Below, in pieces: positions 33,701 to 57,826 of a stretch of DNA of 64,000 nucleotides. Within the stretch, counting starts at the first letter, position 1; each line of letters starts with the position of its first letter. Source of the DNA: Lichenostomus cassidix (Eukaryota > Chordata > Aves > Passeriformes > Meliphagidae); the NCBI GenBank assembly GCA_008360975.2, contig CM039187.1, positions 13,471,094 through 13,535,093 on the forward strand. Reading direction: 5' to 3'. A model generated the notes under the pieces. It did not search any database. It was not told the DNA's origin and saw only the letters and a list, made by a program, of their open reading frames with translations. A program made the translations under genes and the position numbers.

Positions 33701-35650
33701 CAAAATGCTGCAGCATCCCTGCCAGCGTGGGTCATCTACCACCTTGCTGTGCTTCTTCCCCGGCTGCAGGAAGCAGCTCTTCCCCAGCAGTGTGTGGCAG
33801 GCAGAGGCAAAGCTGTGCAGGGAGAGGATGCTCCCAGCACCAGCCGTCTGGCTAATGCTGCACCATCTGCTTTGGAGGGTGAGGCAAGGTGAATGGCAAG
33901 CTTTCGAGGAGCCCATAAATCCTGTGTGCAAAGGCTCTTGGAGGTGACATGGGATGTGCGTGGAGTAATGCTGCTCCTTGTTGCTCCTCGTGCTGGCAAT
34001 TCTCAGGAAGCAGAGCCTGGGGAGATCACTGACCCCCACAAGACATTCAGTGATGAACCATGGGTTAAGACTCCGGGCTTGGCTGGGAAAAATCCTTTAG
34101 CAGAACATGCTTCAGTGCAGTTGGAAGCTCTCTGTGGTTGGAAATGGTGGTGCCGGGGGGGCTTCCAGTGCCCCCTCCCCTCTGGCACCCGGGCTGCCAC
34201 TTGGTGAGAAAATGTATAATGCCTCAGTGTTGAAAAATGACTAATCCAGTCCTTGGAAGGTTTGTAGGATACATTCCTTTCTTGCGGTCGATAAAGATAA
34301 AGGGGATCGTTCTGCCAGCAAAATTAGTGTATCAAAGAGGGGGAAAAAATGACAAGAGCTGTGGAGACAGAAAAATGATTGGGGCAGCCCTGGTATGGTG
34401 CTCAGTATCACCGCGGCGCCCGTGCCTGCACCTCGTGTTCCTGCCCACCTTTGCAGCATGGGATGCAGGCAGAGGCGCCGCGGTCATGCTGGGGATACTG
34501 CCTTGCTGGGCTTTTCCAGTGGTTTCCAGAGAGCCATGAGAGACTCATCCATCATTCCAAGGCAACGGTCTGTCCATCCACCAGGAAGAGGGGATGATGC
34601 CGTGTGGCATGGGCAGCCCCAGCCACTTTCCAGCCACTGGTTGGCCTCCCCTCGCCTTCCCGGCACCGCTGCTGGCTGTTGGTGAGGGGCCACAGAGAGC
34701 GTTCGCGCCTCGGTCAGGGGCTGCGTGGAGGGGAGGCTAATGTACCGGAGGTGCCTCGGAAATGAGAGCCTTGGATGGGTTCCTGGCCCTATTGATCTGC
34801 CGGCAGTTTATGCATCCTGACATTCATAATCTCAGTCGGCGCTGATGGTCCAGATTAATGGGCCCAGGGGCTGTCCATCCGTCACTTCACATTAATTACT
34901 GAAGAGGTGTTTTTCCAGTGATTTACCTGACAGCGGCCTGTGATGAATCCCCCTAAACGGAGTGGGCAGTGATTAATCATGGGGCCCCAGCCCAGCCCCA
35001 CTCTGCCTTCCCCTCAACCACAGTGCAGCCCCCTGCACCATCCGTCTCCATAAACCCTGTCTGATGCATATTTATAGGGGCAGGGGGGCCTGGCCGCTTG
35101 CAGCGTGCCTGCTTCTGCCAAAGATGATGAAAAATAAATCTCTGTTGGGACGGGGCAGCAGGTGAGCAGGGCTGCAGCATGCCATGGTCCTGCGCCAGGG
35201 TATCCCTGGGCTGGGGTTTGCTTTCTGTTGTTCTGTGGCTGCCTCAGGCTTCTCTGTGGTTTTTGATGCCTGAGCAGTACATGGTCTCAGTGTTCTGCTT
35301 CAGCTGCAGACACTGGTCCCTTGGACTGGAGGGTCCCAGGCAGCAGCTGCTGGAGTAGGGCTGGTGCCTCAGTGATGCCGGTAGGATTTCCCTGCTTCCC
35401 CCAAGCCAGATACACCCCGCCAAAGGCTGTAGGGCTGTGGGGTGCTGCAGGTGCCAAACCCTGTCTGCAGATATGCTGCTGCCTGGCAGCGTTGGGGCTT
35501 CACAATCCATCACTGCATGCCAGCTGCTGAGGGAGCAAGGCTGGGTGCTGGGACCCTGGCTTGGTGACCTGGGCAGGGGCTGCCCTCTATGCACTTGGCT
35601 GTGGGGCTGTTGGGCTGTGGATGGGACAGTGACAATGTTCTCTTTGGCAG
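30721..35650 (+). other. R3HCC1L: R3HCC1L intron 1 (5' UTR intron)
   Basis: No exon is recognised. About 31150-32500 is less GC-rich, with transposon-like texture I could not assign; it includes an imperfect tandem duplication (TTCCAGGTATCTCCTAAGAG and its copy, 32138-32190). About 34770-34985 is an AT-richer island with repeated ATTAAT motifs that could be regulatory. Confidence 0.5.
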
Positions 35651-35664
35651 GCAGTGGTGGCACC

Positions 35665-41861
<6,197 letters not shown>

Positions 41862-42135
41862 TAGATTCTGCACTGCATTCAAAAGCACTGGGCTGCATCA
41901 CCAAAAGGGCTGAGCAGCATGCGGGCTGGTTGGTGCTGTGGGGATGCTGTTGCTGTCAGGCAGCACTGCCCACCCTGCCGAGGGCAGAACCCCCAAAAGC
42001 TGCCAGCCGCAGCAGGAGCCAACAGCAGGATGCAGGGAGCTCACCAGAGAGCTCCCTGCAGAGGGGGACTGTGTGGGGCGGCCCTGGCCACCTGGCAGGG
42101 CCTTGCGAGTGAGAGTTTCTGTCCTTTATTTTGCT

Positions 42136-42141
42136 AATAAA
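42136..42141 (+). promoter_or_regulatory. R3HCC1L: Poly(A) signal of R3HCC1L
   Basis: AATAAA in TTTTGCTAATAAATGCCA, about 350 bases after the stop codon, giving a short 3' UTR followed by T-rich sequence. Confidence 0.8.
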
Positions 42142-42159
42142 TGCCATTTATTTTATTTG

Positions 42160-43770
42160 CTTGCCTGGGTGGTGGCTTCCCATTCCCTTCATACCGGGAG
42201 AGGGTGTGCGTGCCAGGGGCAGCTGCGCGTGGTCCCCACCGCTGCAGGGATGTCCACCCCTCCCAGGTGCTGGGTGTCCCCAGCGGGTGTGGGGGATGTG
42301 CAGGCAGGAGGGATCGGGCAGGACGGCAGGCAGGAATGTGCTGGCAGGGACCCTGTTTACTTCCGCGGAGCAGCTGCAGCCCCGAACAGCGGGGCCCTTG
42401 TCAGAGCATGGGCAGGGCCACGTTCCTGGCCCCACATGGGGCTGTGATGTGGCCACGCTGCCGGCCGTGGCGGGCTGGGGGCTTCCTGCCCAGCCCCCGG
42501 GCAGAGGCTGGCGGCTGGGACCTGCCTTTGGCTCCTCTGCTTTGCATCATCTCTCAGCACCTGAAAAACAGCCCTGTGTGCCCCAGCACTCCCACCCTGT
42601 AGCTCTGCAGACTGAGGTTTTGGGGCCTTTCACAGGAGGTGAGGATGGGGATGATGCTTTCCTACCACCGCTGCCAGCAGTTTGCGTGTTTTTGGTCGCT
42701 GAAGAGCTCATGTGGCTGCCCTGTGTCCCCTGGCTGTCCCCCAGCTTGGCAGCAGCAGAGCTGGTCATGACCCTGTGGTGGTGGCTGTCTGCCCCTGCAC
42801 CGTCCGGCAGCGCTGCCAGCTGGGAGCCATCTCGGCTGCCGTTCCCGGATGCTCGTGGCTTGGCCAGTGGAAATTTCAGGGCGCAAAGCTGCTCTCATGT
42901 GGAAAACATCTTCCCCGCCATCCGGCATCCCTCAAACCTCGACCCCGGCCGAGTGAGCCTCCACCAGCACGTGCCTTGCCACGGTCTCTGGCCTTGGGCC
43001 ACTCCAGTGCATCAACGCTGTTCCCAGCAGCAACTCCACGTGCAGGGACCATCACGTGTGGGTGCAGCCTGACTTGTCCTGGGCCTAGGTGGGTGCCCAC
43101 CCTGGACTGGTGCCTGCCAGTGAGGCAGGAATGCGCAGACGTGTGCAAGGAGAGGGGTGGCATTGCCCTGTGGCTGGCAAACTGGTGAACAGACAGTACA
43201 GAGTGCATTGGTGATATTCCCTTTTATTTCCTGTTGTAAGAAAAAAGATAGAAACCACGGGAGGTAAGAAACAGGGAGTAAAGGCATGGTGTACCTTGTG
43301 TCCCCACCCTGTGCCCAGAAGCAAGGGCTTTGAGGGACAGAGTGGCCCTACCACTGCTCCCATGTCTGGGAAGCTGCCAGGACAGTCTGGGAAAGCCCAG
43401 CATGTCAGCTGCAGACACAGTGGCTGGTGGGCTGGCTGCCAGCCTGTCCTGCCACAGAGCTGGCTGGGTCCCTTTGCATGCACAGTGTTAGCCAGTTCAG
43501 GGCCAGGGTGTCCTGGTCTGTGAGGACCACTGATGGCAAGCCAGAACTGCTTGATGCCAGCCACATGCAGAAAGCCAGGGAGCTGTTGTGGCACAGGGGG
43601 GACACTGCTTGGCTGGGGACATATTGCCTAGACCAAAGTTGTTCCCAGCTGGGGACTGCCTTCATGATCCTAATGGGAAAGAGCACAGGGGAAGGAGCAG
43701 GTGATGGTGGGATTGATAAGGGAGTACCCCTTCTCCCATAGCACAGCGGCCTGCTCCCATCTCACAGAAC
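42160..43770. other. Convergent 3' interval between R3HCC1L and LOXL4
   Basis: No coding-like segment is seen. A second minus-strand AATAAA at 43228-43223 could be a distal end for LOXL4. Confidence 0.5.
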
Positions 43771-43771
43771 C

Positions 43772-43777
43772 TTTATT
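43772..43777 (-). promoter_or_regulatory. LOXL4: Poly(A) signal of LOXL4
   Basis: Minus-strand AATAAA (TCAATAAAGGTTCTG) lies about 345 bases past the LOXL4 stop codon. Confidence 0.75.
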
Positions 43778-44121
43778 GAAGACAGGACTGGTGCATGGGT
43801 GGCTGGGGACTGTCCTGAGTCTGCTGGAGCATGGGGGCTGGGCAGGCTGAGGTAGTTGTCCTGGGGGCACTGGGGCCATGGAGGTGAGGGCTGCTGTGGT
43901 AGTTGGGTCACTCTTGCAAGTCCCGCTGGCAGCATGGGACCGTGCACCCCCAGACACTCCCCGCCAGCCCTGGCACTCATCTCCATCCTCTGCAGCAGCA
44001 TCAATAAATACAAAAGTCTGCAAGTCCCTGAGCTCAGTCCAGTGCTGCCAGGGCACAGGGGCTGGGGCGTGGGAGCTGCACTGTCCTGTGGCGCTGCTGG
44101 GGCCATCCCAATGCTGAGGGT

Positions 44122-49101
<4,980 letters not shown>

Positions 49102-49656
49102 CGTGGTTTTGTGGGTGAGATGCCTGGGGACAGCCCGACAATGAGCCCTTAGGGACCGTGGCAGAGTGGGGGTGCAGCTGCAGCCCCCCTGTGCCCCAGG
49201 AGCTCAGCGATGCTGGAGGGTTATCAAGCCCTCTTTCAGGGTGGTGACATCCCTGTCCCTGTGCTGTGGGGGATGCATGGAGGGGTCCCTGTCATACTCA
49301 CAGCGTACCCCATCCCAGGGCTCAGCCCCAGCCCCGTGCCCATCACCGAGTCACCCAGCCCTGACACAGCCCTTCCAGACACCGACAGCCACGGGCAGCC
49401 CCACGAATATTGCCTTGAGCTCTTGTTGCTTCCTGTCTGCCCCATGCTTCGGGACATGGGTGGGGGCCCCACAGAGCCCCCTTTTATCCTCCACCTGGAT
49501 TCTCTATCGAACACCAGGGTTCTATCGCATCCTGCACACAGCCCGCTCCCCATCACCTCACCTCTTTTCCCTCTCCTCACTCAGAGCATTGGTGGGATTG
49601 CTGACCCCCCTCCGGGTGCCCAGACCTCCCCTCCCGGGGCCACCCCCGGCACTCAC

Positions 49657-49850
49657 CCTGGCAAGGGTTGGCGGTGCAGGACCGGCAGCGGTGCGGGGCA
49701 GGTGGTGGCGAGGGAACGCTGTGGTGGAGAGGGGACGCGGTTGTGGCGAGGGGACACGGCTGTGGCTCCCGCGGCGGTGCCTCCCGCAGCTTCTGCCTCC
49801 CGCCGGGCACCGCCTGCAGGCGCTTTTATGGTGCGGCGGGGTGGGCCGAC
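49657..49850 (-). promoter_or_regulatory. LOXL4: LOXL4 noncoding first exon and TATA-like promoter
   Basis: On the minus strand GCCAGG|GTGAGTGCC at 49657/49656 is a strong donor that can join the acceptor CCCCAG before 49123. About 170 bases upstream is CATAAAAG (49830-49823), a TATA-like box in a CpG-rich context, which would put the start near 49795. The noncoding exon is inferred. Confidence 0.55.
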
Positions 49851-52060
49851 CCGGGGGGGCCCCCCGCCTCCCCGCCTCTGGTCTGGAGCCCAGCCCTGCT
49901 CCCTGCCCACCCCCGGCCCTACTCTGCCACTGCACACTGGGGCAAACCTGTTCCTGCTCCAAACCCTCTCCTTCCCCCAACCGGGGGGGATCTGAGCTAC
50001 CCCGGGGAGTTCCTTCCTGCCATGAGGGGACCTCCCCCAGTCCCAAAGCCCTCGGTCAGGGATGCTCCCCTCATTGGGCTGTCCCCAAGCCAGGCAGAGC
50101 ATGGACTTTCTGGAGATGACAAACTGGTGTGCTAGGGACGTTCCTTGCACCTTCCCACTCGCTCAGTGGTTCAAGTGGGTACATAGGCATAGGATGCGTG
50201 GAGGCGCTGCAATGGGGTTAGGACTCGGGGGGCACAGAGACTACGGCAGGCTGTGGGATGTAGGTACCGTGAGCCCGGAGCACAGTTCCCCCAAGGCTTG
50301 GGGCTTCACCTGCACCATCCCTGAATCAGGCTGGCTGTGAGGGTCCTCAGGCGTAGCCCCGCTCCGTGGGACGTGGGGACTGGGGATGTCCCCCCCACCC
50401 CCGACTTGCCCCGGGAGCAACCTCCGGCTTGGGATGCCGCCAGTCCCCGGGGCACCCTGCTGCCCACACGCCCGCCGTGCTCCGCCGTGGGACGGGGATA
50501 AACAGGAAGCCCAGTGCCCTGGCCGTGCCCAGGGACCGGCCAGGAATGTGCCGGTGGCCACCGGGCTGTTTGTTTGGAGTCAAAGCAGCCGGATCCTGCC
50601 GGGAGGAGCCAGGATCAACACGGCCGGGAATAGCCCGTGGGCTCATCGCCACGTCTCACAAGAGCCTCCAGCGCCTCTGGGTGTGCAGGGATGCACAGCT
50701 CTGGACCCTCTAGCAGGGGACCTTCATTCCAGCCCTCTGCCTTGGCCGGGATCAGGGCATGTGCTGAAGCCTCTGCTGGGACAGTGCTCTCTGCCCAGTC
50801 CCAGAATGGGGGCCACGGAAAGCTCTGGGGAAGGGCAGGGTTGGGACCAGCAGTGGAGTCCGTGACTCATTCGTCTCGACGTTTTGGAGCTGAATTGCTT
50901 AAGTGTGAGGCCAGGAGCTTCCCCCGAACTCCTCCCCCGGCAGATGCTGGCAGGGATGCAGGGCAAGCGGGTTCTGGGTCCCACTCCCAGCTCTGCCTCT
51001 GCTCCTGGGGACAGCAAGAAAAGAGAAATGAAGGGGCTGGTGGGCTCTCCCACATCTGGGACCTGCCAGCCTCATCTCGCAGCAGTGCTGGCACTGTGTC
51101 CTGCTCCTCGTGTGATCGTGGCAGGCTGGAGGTGTCCCCTTTTGCTCTGAGGTGTCAGCCAGTGAGCCCCTCATCTCCCTTGGGGCTCACTGGGTGCCAG
51201 CACCTGCAGCCCCGGGCAGCCGGCAATGGCAGCAGCTAAAAATACGCGGCCGGCAGCAGGGCAGCCCCGTGCGCGGGAAGCTGTGGGCGGCGGGCAGGCG
51301 TGCGGGGCTATTCTCAGAGGGCTGCGGGACTATTCCTGGCCGGTCAATATTGATTCAGCCAGCTCAGGTGCAGCAGCTCACCCTGTCAGCACCGTATTTA
51401 GGGCCCGGCAGGAGGCGAGGCGGGCGGCTGAATCGGGAGCATTGTCTGGGGGAGGAAGAGGGCAGGGAGAGGATGTGAGCTCTGTAATCTGCAGCCAGCG
51501 GCTCCCGGCAGCAGCCCGGGTGAGTGGCACACCCCGGGCCTGCTGTGGCTGAGGAGTGGCCAGCACGGAACATCTGCCCTGGGATGGAGGGACGGGGCCA
51601 GAACACGTGCAGGCAGCTTCCGTCGGGAATAGGAGCATGTGTGAGGCACGAGGGGGCAGCCGCCAGTCCTGGCTCCTGTGGTTTCCGAGCCGCTGGGCAC
51701 GTGTCTGCTGTACACACAGCCACCAAGAGCTGGGGGACTGAGGACAGCTGGGGACTCCAGGTACCAGAGCAGTTCCCAGACAGCTTCCTGGCTTCTAGCT
51801 TTTTCTAAGTCCCTTGGGATAGTCCAGACCTGCCCAGAGCTGGGACGCTCCATACAAACGGTTCTGCATGCACCCGAGCCTGCATCAATGAGCAGAGGAG
51901 AGGGTGAGGGGCTGTGCATTCCTTTTTATTACTCTGAACTGTGCCTGTCCTCTCTGGCAGCTCCCCCAAGGCTGCATCACCAGCAAGTGTGGATGGCACA
52001 GTGGGAGATGCAAGAATTGCTCAAGAAACACAGTGAGAGTGCTCATGACAGAGCTTGGGA
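49851..52060. other. Intergenic, LOXL4 upstream to PYROXD2 3' end
   Basis: No exon or RNA gene is recognised. The block around 51230-51420 contains CTAAAAATAC, GTCAATATTGATTCAG and GTATTTAGGGC, which could be transcription-factor sites; nothing more can be said. Confidence 0.45.
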
Positions 52061-52065
52061 CAGGG

Positions 52066-52071
52066 TTTATT
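52066..52071 (-). promoter_or_regulatory. PYROXD2: Poly(A) signal of PYROXD2
   Basis: Minus-strand AATAAA (GGAAATAAACCCTG), about 275 bases past the stop codon. Another copy is at 51930-51925. Confidence 0.7.
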
Positions 52072-52343
52072 TCCATGGGCACAGGCAGGGGCTGAGTGAG
52101 GCTTGCCATGGTAATGCAGAGCCCAGGAGCCACTGGGGCGAGGCTGGGTCGTGGCAGGCTGGGAGCAGCCACCTGTTCAAGGAGCAGCTGGGAGCACAAG
52201 GGACGCTGTCAGCCTGCACCTAGCTCTCAGGAGATGCTGCTGCCCTGAGGTGCTTGGGAAGCAAGTTGGGGATGGACAGGGCTCTCTATGGGATCAATAG
52301 CTGCTGTCACAACCCTGTGTTGGTGATGTCGGTGTCACCAATC

Positions 52344-55300
52344 TCATGAGAGGTGCCTGAAGTCCTTGATAGCCACCTGGGCAGCATTGCGTCCTGCTGC
52401 TCCCATCACTCCTCCTCCTGCAAGAAAGCAGACATGGGGAATGCTGGTGCACCTCTTCCACATACCCCTTCCTTCCTTCTGCAGGTCCCCACGAGTGTCC
52501 TGACTCCCGGCTCTGCTCACCAGGGTGGGCTCCACTTCCACACAGGTACAGGCCGGGAACTGGGGACCGGTAGCCAGAGTAGGATGGTGCTGGCCGGGCA
52601 AAATACAGCTGGTCCAGAGACATCCCTCCATGAAAGATGTTCTGCCAACAGAGCTTTGTGTGAGGTGGCTGTGCCTGGCCCAGCCTGTGTACCCACTAAC
52701 ACCAGCACCAGAGTGATGCTCAGAGTTGACATGCATGGTACCCACTCCACCGGGCAGCCCGAAGATCCTCTCCAGGTCTGGTGGTGTCAGGATGTCCCTG
52801 CCAATGACGGATGCCTTGAACCCTGGGGCATAGTCTTCAATGCAGTTAAACACTAGAGAAAGATGAAAGGACTACTGGGGGCAACCTGGGGGGACATGGT
52901 AGCAGCTCCAGGGCATCTCTGCCCATGGGTGTTACTAGGGTCCATTTTGTGCATCACAAACCTGTGTCTGCATATGCATTTCTGGCCTGCTCATCCCAAG
53001 ACCGACCACCTGCCAGCGTGGATGGGGTGTACTGTGTGAAGAGGGACACGACGTGGCAGCCTGGTGGGGCCAGCCCTGGGTCCAGCGCTGAGGGAATGCA
53101 GAGCTCGATCATGGGCCTGGGGGAGCAGTACACCAGCTGGGCGGGCAGAGGGGGAGCCAGCCACTCCACACCTCTTTCTGCAGCACCCACTGCCATGACT
53201 GTCCTGTCCCTTCCCCAGGGCACCAAGGTGTGCCAGTGCAGGCTCTTACCTGCTGGAGGGATGCCCGTGGGTAGCATCGGTAAATGCCTGATGCAGGAGG
53301 TGGGTGCCCTCGCAGTTGAGATGTATAGAGCACTGGTGGTGGGGCAGGGGCCGGCCGTCACGGGCATTGGGGGCAGCCAGGAAGCTGGGCAGCCGATCCA
53401 CTGCCACTGGGCATGGGATGTGGAGATGGAGGAAGCAGGGTGCAGCCTCTTGCTGGGCCTGGCACCAGTGTTCCTCCAGCAGGGACAGCAGCAGAAGCAT
53501 CCTTGCTGGTACCTACCATTGATCTTGGTGACAGGGGAGCGTGTGTCAACCTGCTGGATCCGCTGGACAAAATCCTTTGGCAGCTGCTCCTGGGGTGGGA
53601 TATATTGGTGCAGAGGCTGGCTATCAGGGACACTGGGGGTGAGGGGGATTCCAACATGCCAAGCGCCCACCAGCCCCATGCACCCTGTACCTGAGGAATG
53701 AGTTCCAAGAAGGTGATTTGGGGGGAGGCATTGGACAGCACCAGTTTGCTCTTCACCTCCGTCCCGTCCTGCAGCGCGACACCCTGTGCCTGCCCATCCC
53801 TGCCCAGCAGCACGTGGCACACTGCCTGGGCATGTGTAGGGGACAAGACTTCACCAAGAGCATCCCTGCTGCCTGCAGGGATGGCCAGGCTGCTCCCCTC
53901 TCTCAGACACCCCATACCTTCTCAGCAAAGATGTGGGCTCCCCGGGCAGTTGCTGCGTGGGCGATGGCTTGGGACAAGGCTCCCATCCCACCTGCCACGT
54001 AGCCCCAGGCCCCCCGCCGTCCGTCCAGCTCACCCATGACGTGGTGCAACAGCACATACCTGCGGTAGCAGGACCCTGGTCAGCTGCCAGCTGAGGGGAT
54101 GGGTGTGTTGCCTGCATGGGCAATGAGGATGATGCCACAGCCCCCACAGGTGGGACCACGCCAGCTGATAGGATGCCAACTCAGTTACAGGGAGCACACA
54201 CCAGCCAGGACTCAGCCCGACCCGAGGACAGAGGTGTTCAAACAGTGCAGCTGTTGGGGCCACTCAGGAGAGCCATTTGGCATGGATGGGGGGCTGCCCC
54301 CTTCAGGGGGCAGGGCATGGGCTACTGGGGTGCAGCAGAGCCAAGCACAAAGCATGGCAAGGAGGGACGGTGCAGGCATGAGCCCAGAGAGAAGGGACCC
54401 TCACCCACTGCCGGGGGTGTGTGGGCTGGCCATGGCTCCTATCACCGCATCAGTAGCCAGAGTTGCCTTCAGGGGTTCTGACTCAAACCAGTGATCCAGG
54501 ATCTGGCCCAGGAGAAAGAGAGCATGCCAGGTGTGGGGGTGGGGACCTGCCACAGCACCCTGGCACGCAGGAGTAGAGGCAGTGGGTGTTTCCACACCCC
54601 CACTACCAGCACGCACCTTAGAGATGGGGGCTGTGAGCACCTCGTAATAGCGGGGCAGCTGCCGCCCCAGTGCCAGCCCTGGGGGTGAAGAGGTAGTGTG
54701 AGACACACATGGCTGTGCCAGGGCTGACTGCTGGTGCCCAGCTGGGTTTGGGGGTCTGTCAGCCGGACCAAGGCAAGTCTACCAGGGCCTGCCAGCCCAG
54801 CTGGGACTCCTGAGGAGGCTCTGCATTGCTCACCATTGTCCAGGTGCTGGCAAACACCCCTTGCCATTGGGGTTCCCTGGGATCCTAGATGTACCTGCCT
54901 GCAGCAAAGGCTTCAGGGTCCACAGGTTTCTGAGCTGCTGGAGCAGGGAACCCTTCCCCAGGGCAGCTGTATCCACTGGAGGGGCATCCAGCAGTGGGTC
55001 AAGGGCTGACACCATGTGCCCCATGAATGCCTCATACTCAGGGTAAGCCTGGAAGGGGACAGAGTGGGGACAACAAGGACTGCACCATGGTGGGTGCAAT
55101 GGATATTCCACCCAGGAGCATCCCTGCCATTCCAGGGGCAAGGCAGCCCCTCGTGGGTTTTGCTGTGCCCTGTGCGTGTCCCTGGTGGTACCTGGGCATC
55201 CTTCTGGGAGAACTGAGCAATCTGCTGCTGAGTCTGAGGCATGTCATGTCCTAGCAGGAGAGAGCGAGGAGGGCTCCTGTCCTCCAGCAGTGGGGTGAAG

Positions 55301-56552
55301 GAGTAGGGGTCCCGTGGGAGCACCCTTAGACCGTGCCGCTGCAAGACAGCGATGTCTCCACTGCAGGACCCACCGTGCAGGGACAGTCTGGGAGCAGGGT
55401 CCCCCTGCTTGCATGCTGGGAGTTGTCAGCAGCCCAGCAAACGGTGGGTGCCAGTACCTGCAGCTCCAGCTCAACATAGATTTGTGGTCGCAGCAGGCTG
55501 AGCAGATACGATGCCCGGGAGAACTTGAACCCTAGAAGATTTGGAGTAGTGGGGGATGTCCACCACCAGGGCTGGCCAGGGCCAGGGGGACAAGGGGCAT
55601 GCAGAGGTACCTGGCACAATCTCCTCCGTGACGGCTGCGCCGCCCAGCACATGACGCTTCTCCAGCACAGCTGTGCGCAACCCTGCCTGCTGCAGGTAGG
55701 CAGCCTGTGGGGAGCATGGCACACACTGCCCATCCCTCCAGCTGGGCTGTCATTGTCAACCTGAGCACCCTCTTGCACAGGGTGCCCCCCTCACTAGGGA
55801 GGGCCTGTGGGAGCCCCAGCCCCATGGACGCTGCCACCAAAGCCCTCCCTTGTCCACAGCGCTGACCCTTCCCAGTCCCCTGCTGTCCCCCGTGGATTGA
55901 GGAGAGGCAGCATGCCACTGTTAGTACTCACTACCACCAGCCCATTGTGTCCTGCAAGAGAGAGGGAGGTGAGCAGAGCTCAGTGTCAGTGATGGGCCCT
56001 CAGCATAGGGCACCCTGCCATGCCTGGGGCATGAGGCTGTCACAGCAACCCCAATAACAGGCTCTAGACACCGGGGTACAGCTGACAAGGAGCATCCCCG
56101 CACGGTCCTACAGCCCTGGCCCTAGTGGTGCAGCGGAGGGGGACAGAAGTGCTCAAGGCAGATGCTCCAACAATGCTCTGCATGCCGGGGGGGCTGCAAT
56201 TTGTGCCACACCCCTGTGTCCTCCCTGGCATGAGGAGCAGTCTGGGTGTCCAGCACTGCTGCGGTCCCCACCAGGCCACTCCCCTGCCGCCTGCCCTGGG
56301 GGGAGGGCAGATGGGGGACCCCGCCGGCTCCCCGCAGCTCGACTCTTGTTCCCTTGCTCTGTTACCTGCCCCGATCACCACCGCGTCGTATTCCCGCTGC
56401 AGCCGGGGTGCAGCCCCGGCATGGGCCAAACGCGCTCCTGATGGCCCCACGGACAGATGGCAGAGATGGCAGCCCTGCAGCCAACGGGAAGAGCAGACCA
56501 GACTCAGTCTTCCCCTGAGCCCGGCTGCCATCGCCCAGCAGCGCCTGGCCAT
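52344..56552 (-). CDS. PYROXD2: Pyridine nucleotide-disulphide oxidoreductase domain-containing protein 2, 16 exons
   Basis: Exons: 56552-56366, 55951-55932, 55704-55611, 55531-55458, 55338-55192, 55048-54895, 54678-54617, 54502-54405, 54059-53918, 53825-53691, 53589-53517, 53406-53250, 53116-52962, 52852-52746, 52641-52521, 52417-52344 (TGA). Product 599 aa from MARRCW, or 592 from the next Met (MAAGLRG); human about 581 (memory). The arginine-rich, acid-poor N-terminus suits a mitochondrial targeting peptide. The FAD-binding [13 protein letters not shown] (G61-A-G-H-N-G66) is split by an intron and completed by a 20-nt exon. Further conserved blocks are [32 protein letters not shown] and, at the C-terminus, [20 protein letters not shown], the second flavin-contacting motif of phytoene-desaturase-like amine oxidoreductases. 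The substrate is unknown; a mitochondrial inner-membrane/matrix location is reported. Confidence 0.95.
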
Positions 56553-57785
56553 GGCTGCCCTGCGTCCGGCAGCCTGGACTTTGCTTTCACGGCGGAACTT
56601 TTCCCAGGGCTTCCGGGCACAGGGAGGGGACGGGGGGGCCAGGGCAGGGAACGCCTTGAGGAGGCGGGGAGGCTGGTCAGGACAGGGGCACCCGCTGGGA
56701 GCTGGTTGCTGGTGCTGTCCCCAGCGAAGAACTGGCCCTGGCACAGTTTTGCTGGGGGCTTGCAGCGGGGCCGGAGACAAACCCCAGTGCTCAGAAGCGA
56801 CAGATCCTGCCTGGGGCTCAGCAGCGTGCCAAGAGCCCCCCAGCCTGTACTCCTGAGCAGGCAGGTGGAGGCCTGAGAGCCCCCCTTCCCAAGGTCCTGT
56901 TCTGCTTCAGGGATGATCCAGAGGCACATGGTTGGGGTGATGGGCCAAGCACTGCAGGACAGAGGGAGTTTGGCCCCCCCTTGAGCAGACAAGCTCCAAG
57001 TACAGCCCTGAAAGTAGCAGGAAAAAAGGTAGCTTGGGGGTGAGCTTGGCTTTGAATCCAGCACTATTGCTCAGCAGGGCAAATTCCGGTTCAGGAGGAT
57101 GGGGCAAAGGCCCTGTCATGGTCCAGTGCTCCCTGAATCGCCATCCCCAGCTCCAGTGAGTGGCATGGGAGCAACAAGGGGCAGTGCCAGCCTGACTCCC
57201 TTGGGGCTGGCCCCATTCCCAGCTGTACTTGAGGTTTGGATGTGCACTGAGCCCAGACGTGCCTGGGAAACACATAAGCTGCCTAAGGATTTACTCGCTG
57301 TTCCTGGCTAAGCTCAGACCCGTGGCTAACTGGTGCCTGGAAGCCTGGGTGTGGGGCAGGAGGTGCAGGATGCCCCGTACCTCCTCAGAGCCTGCCAAAC
57401 TTCTGAGGGCCCCACACCACACATTTGGGGTGAGGGGGAAGGGGGATGCATCCTAGACCATTGCTCCACTCAGGTTTGGCTACACTATCTTGATCTCTGG
57501 CCAAAGCCTGGCAGCAATGCCAAGCTAACATTATAAATCCTGCTCTGGAAATGTACTTTTCAGTAAGACAGTGATTTGCCAACAACCTCTCAGCCCCACT
57601 CTGCCTGTCCCCAGAGGCTGCTGGGTGGCAGTGAAAATCATGGGGAGCAGGAAAGAGGACAGTGCCAGCCCTGACCAGGCTGGAGGTTGAGAATGTTGCC
57701 TGTTGCTGCCTGCAGGCACAGTCCATGGCATGGCACACACACATTGAGAAAGCAACCCAGGCTCTGGGAACACCCACACACCCAC
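56553..57785. other. PYROXD2 upstream and HPS1 3' flank
   Basis: No exon is seen. The PYROXD2 promoter should lie just above 56552, where CpG content is only moderate. The rest has no recognisable feature. Confidence 0.45.
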
Positions 57786-57799
57786 TTTAATCCTTTAAT
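57786..57799 (-). promoter_or_regulatory. HPS1: Twin ATTAAA poly(A) signals of HPS1
   Basis: Two minus-strand ATTAAA hexamers (GGATTAAAGGATTAAAGTGG) lie 28-41 bases beyond the HPS1 stop codon. ATTAAA is the commonest variant signal; this would make an extremely short 3' UTR. Confidence 0.6.
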
Positions 57800-57826
57800 C
57801 CTGGCCCCAAGGTGGCTGGAGGCAGC

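Noticed and set aside
49166..50119. A 317-codon plus-strand frame over the LOXL4 promoter
   Set aside because: Proline-rich low-complexity translation of CpG-island DNA with no homology I can recognise.
52925..53820. Long open frames antisense to or running through PYROXD2 exons and introns
   Set aside because: The real exons inside are short and frame-switched; extensions beyond them cross conserved splice sites.
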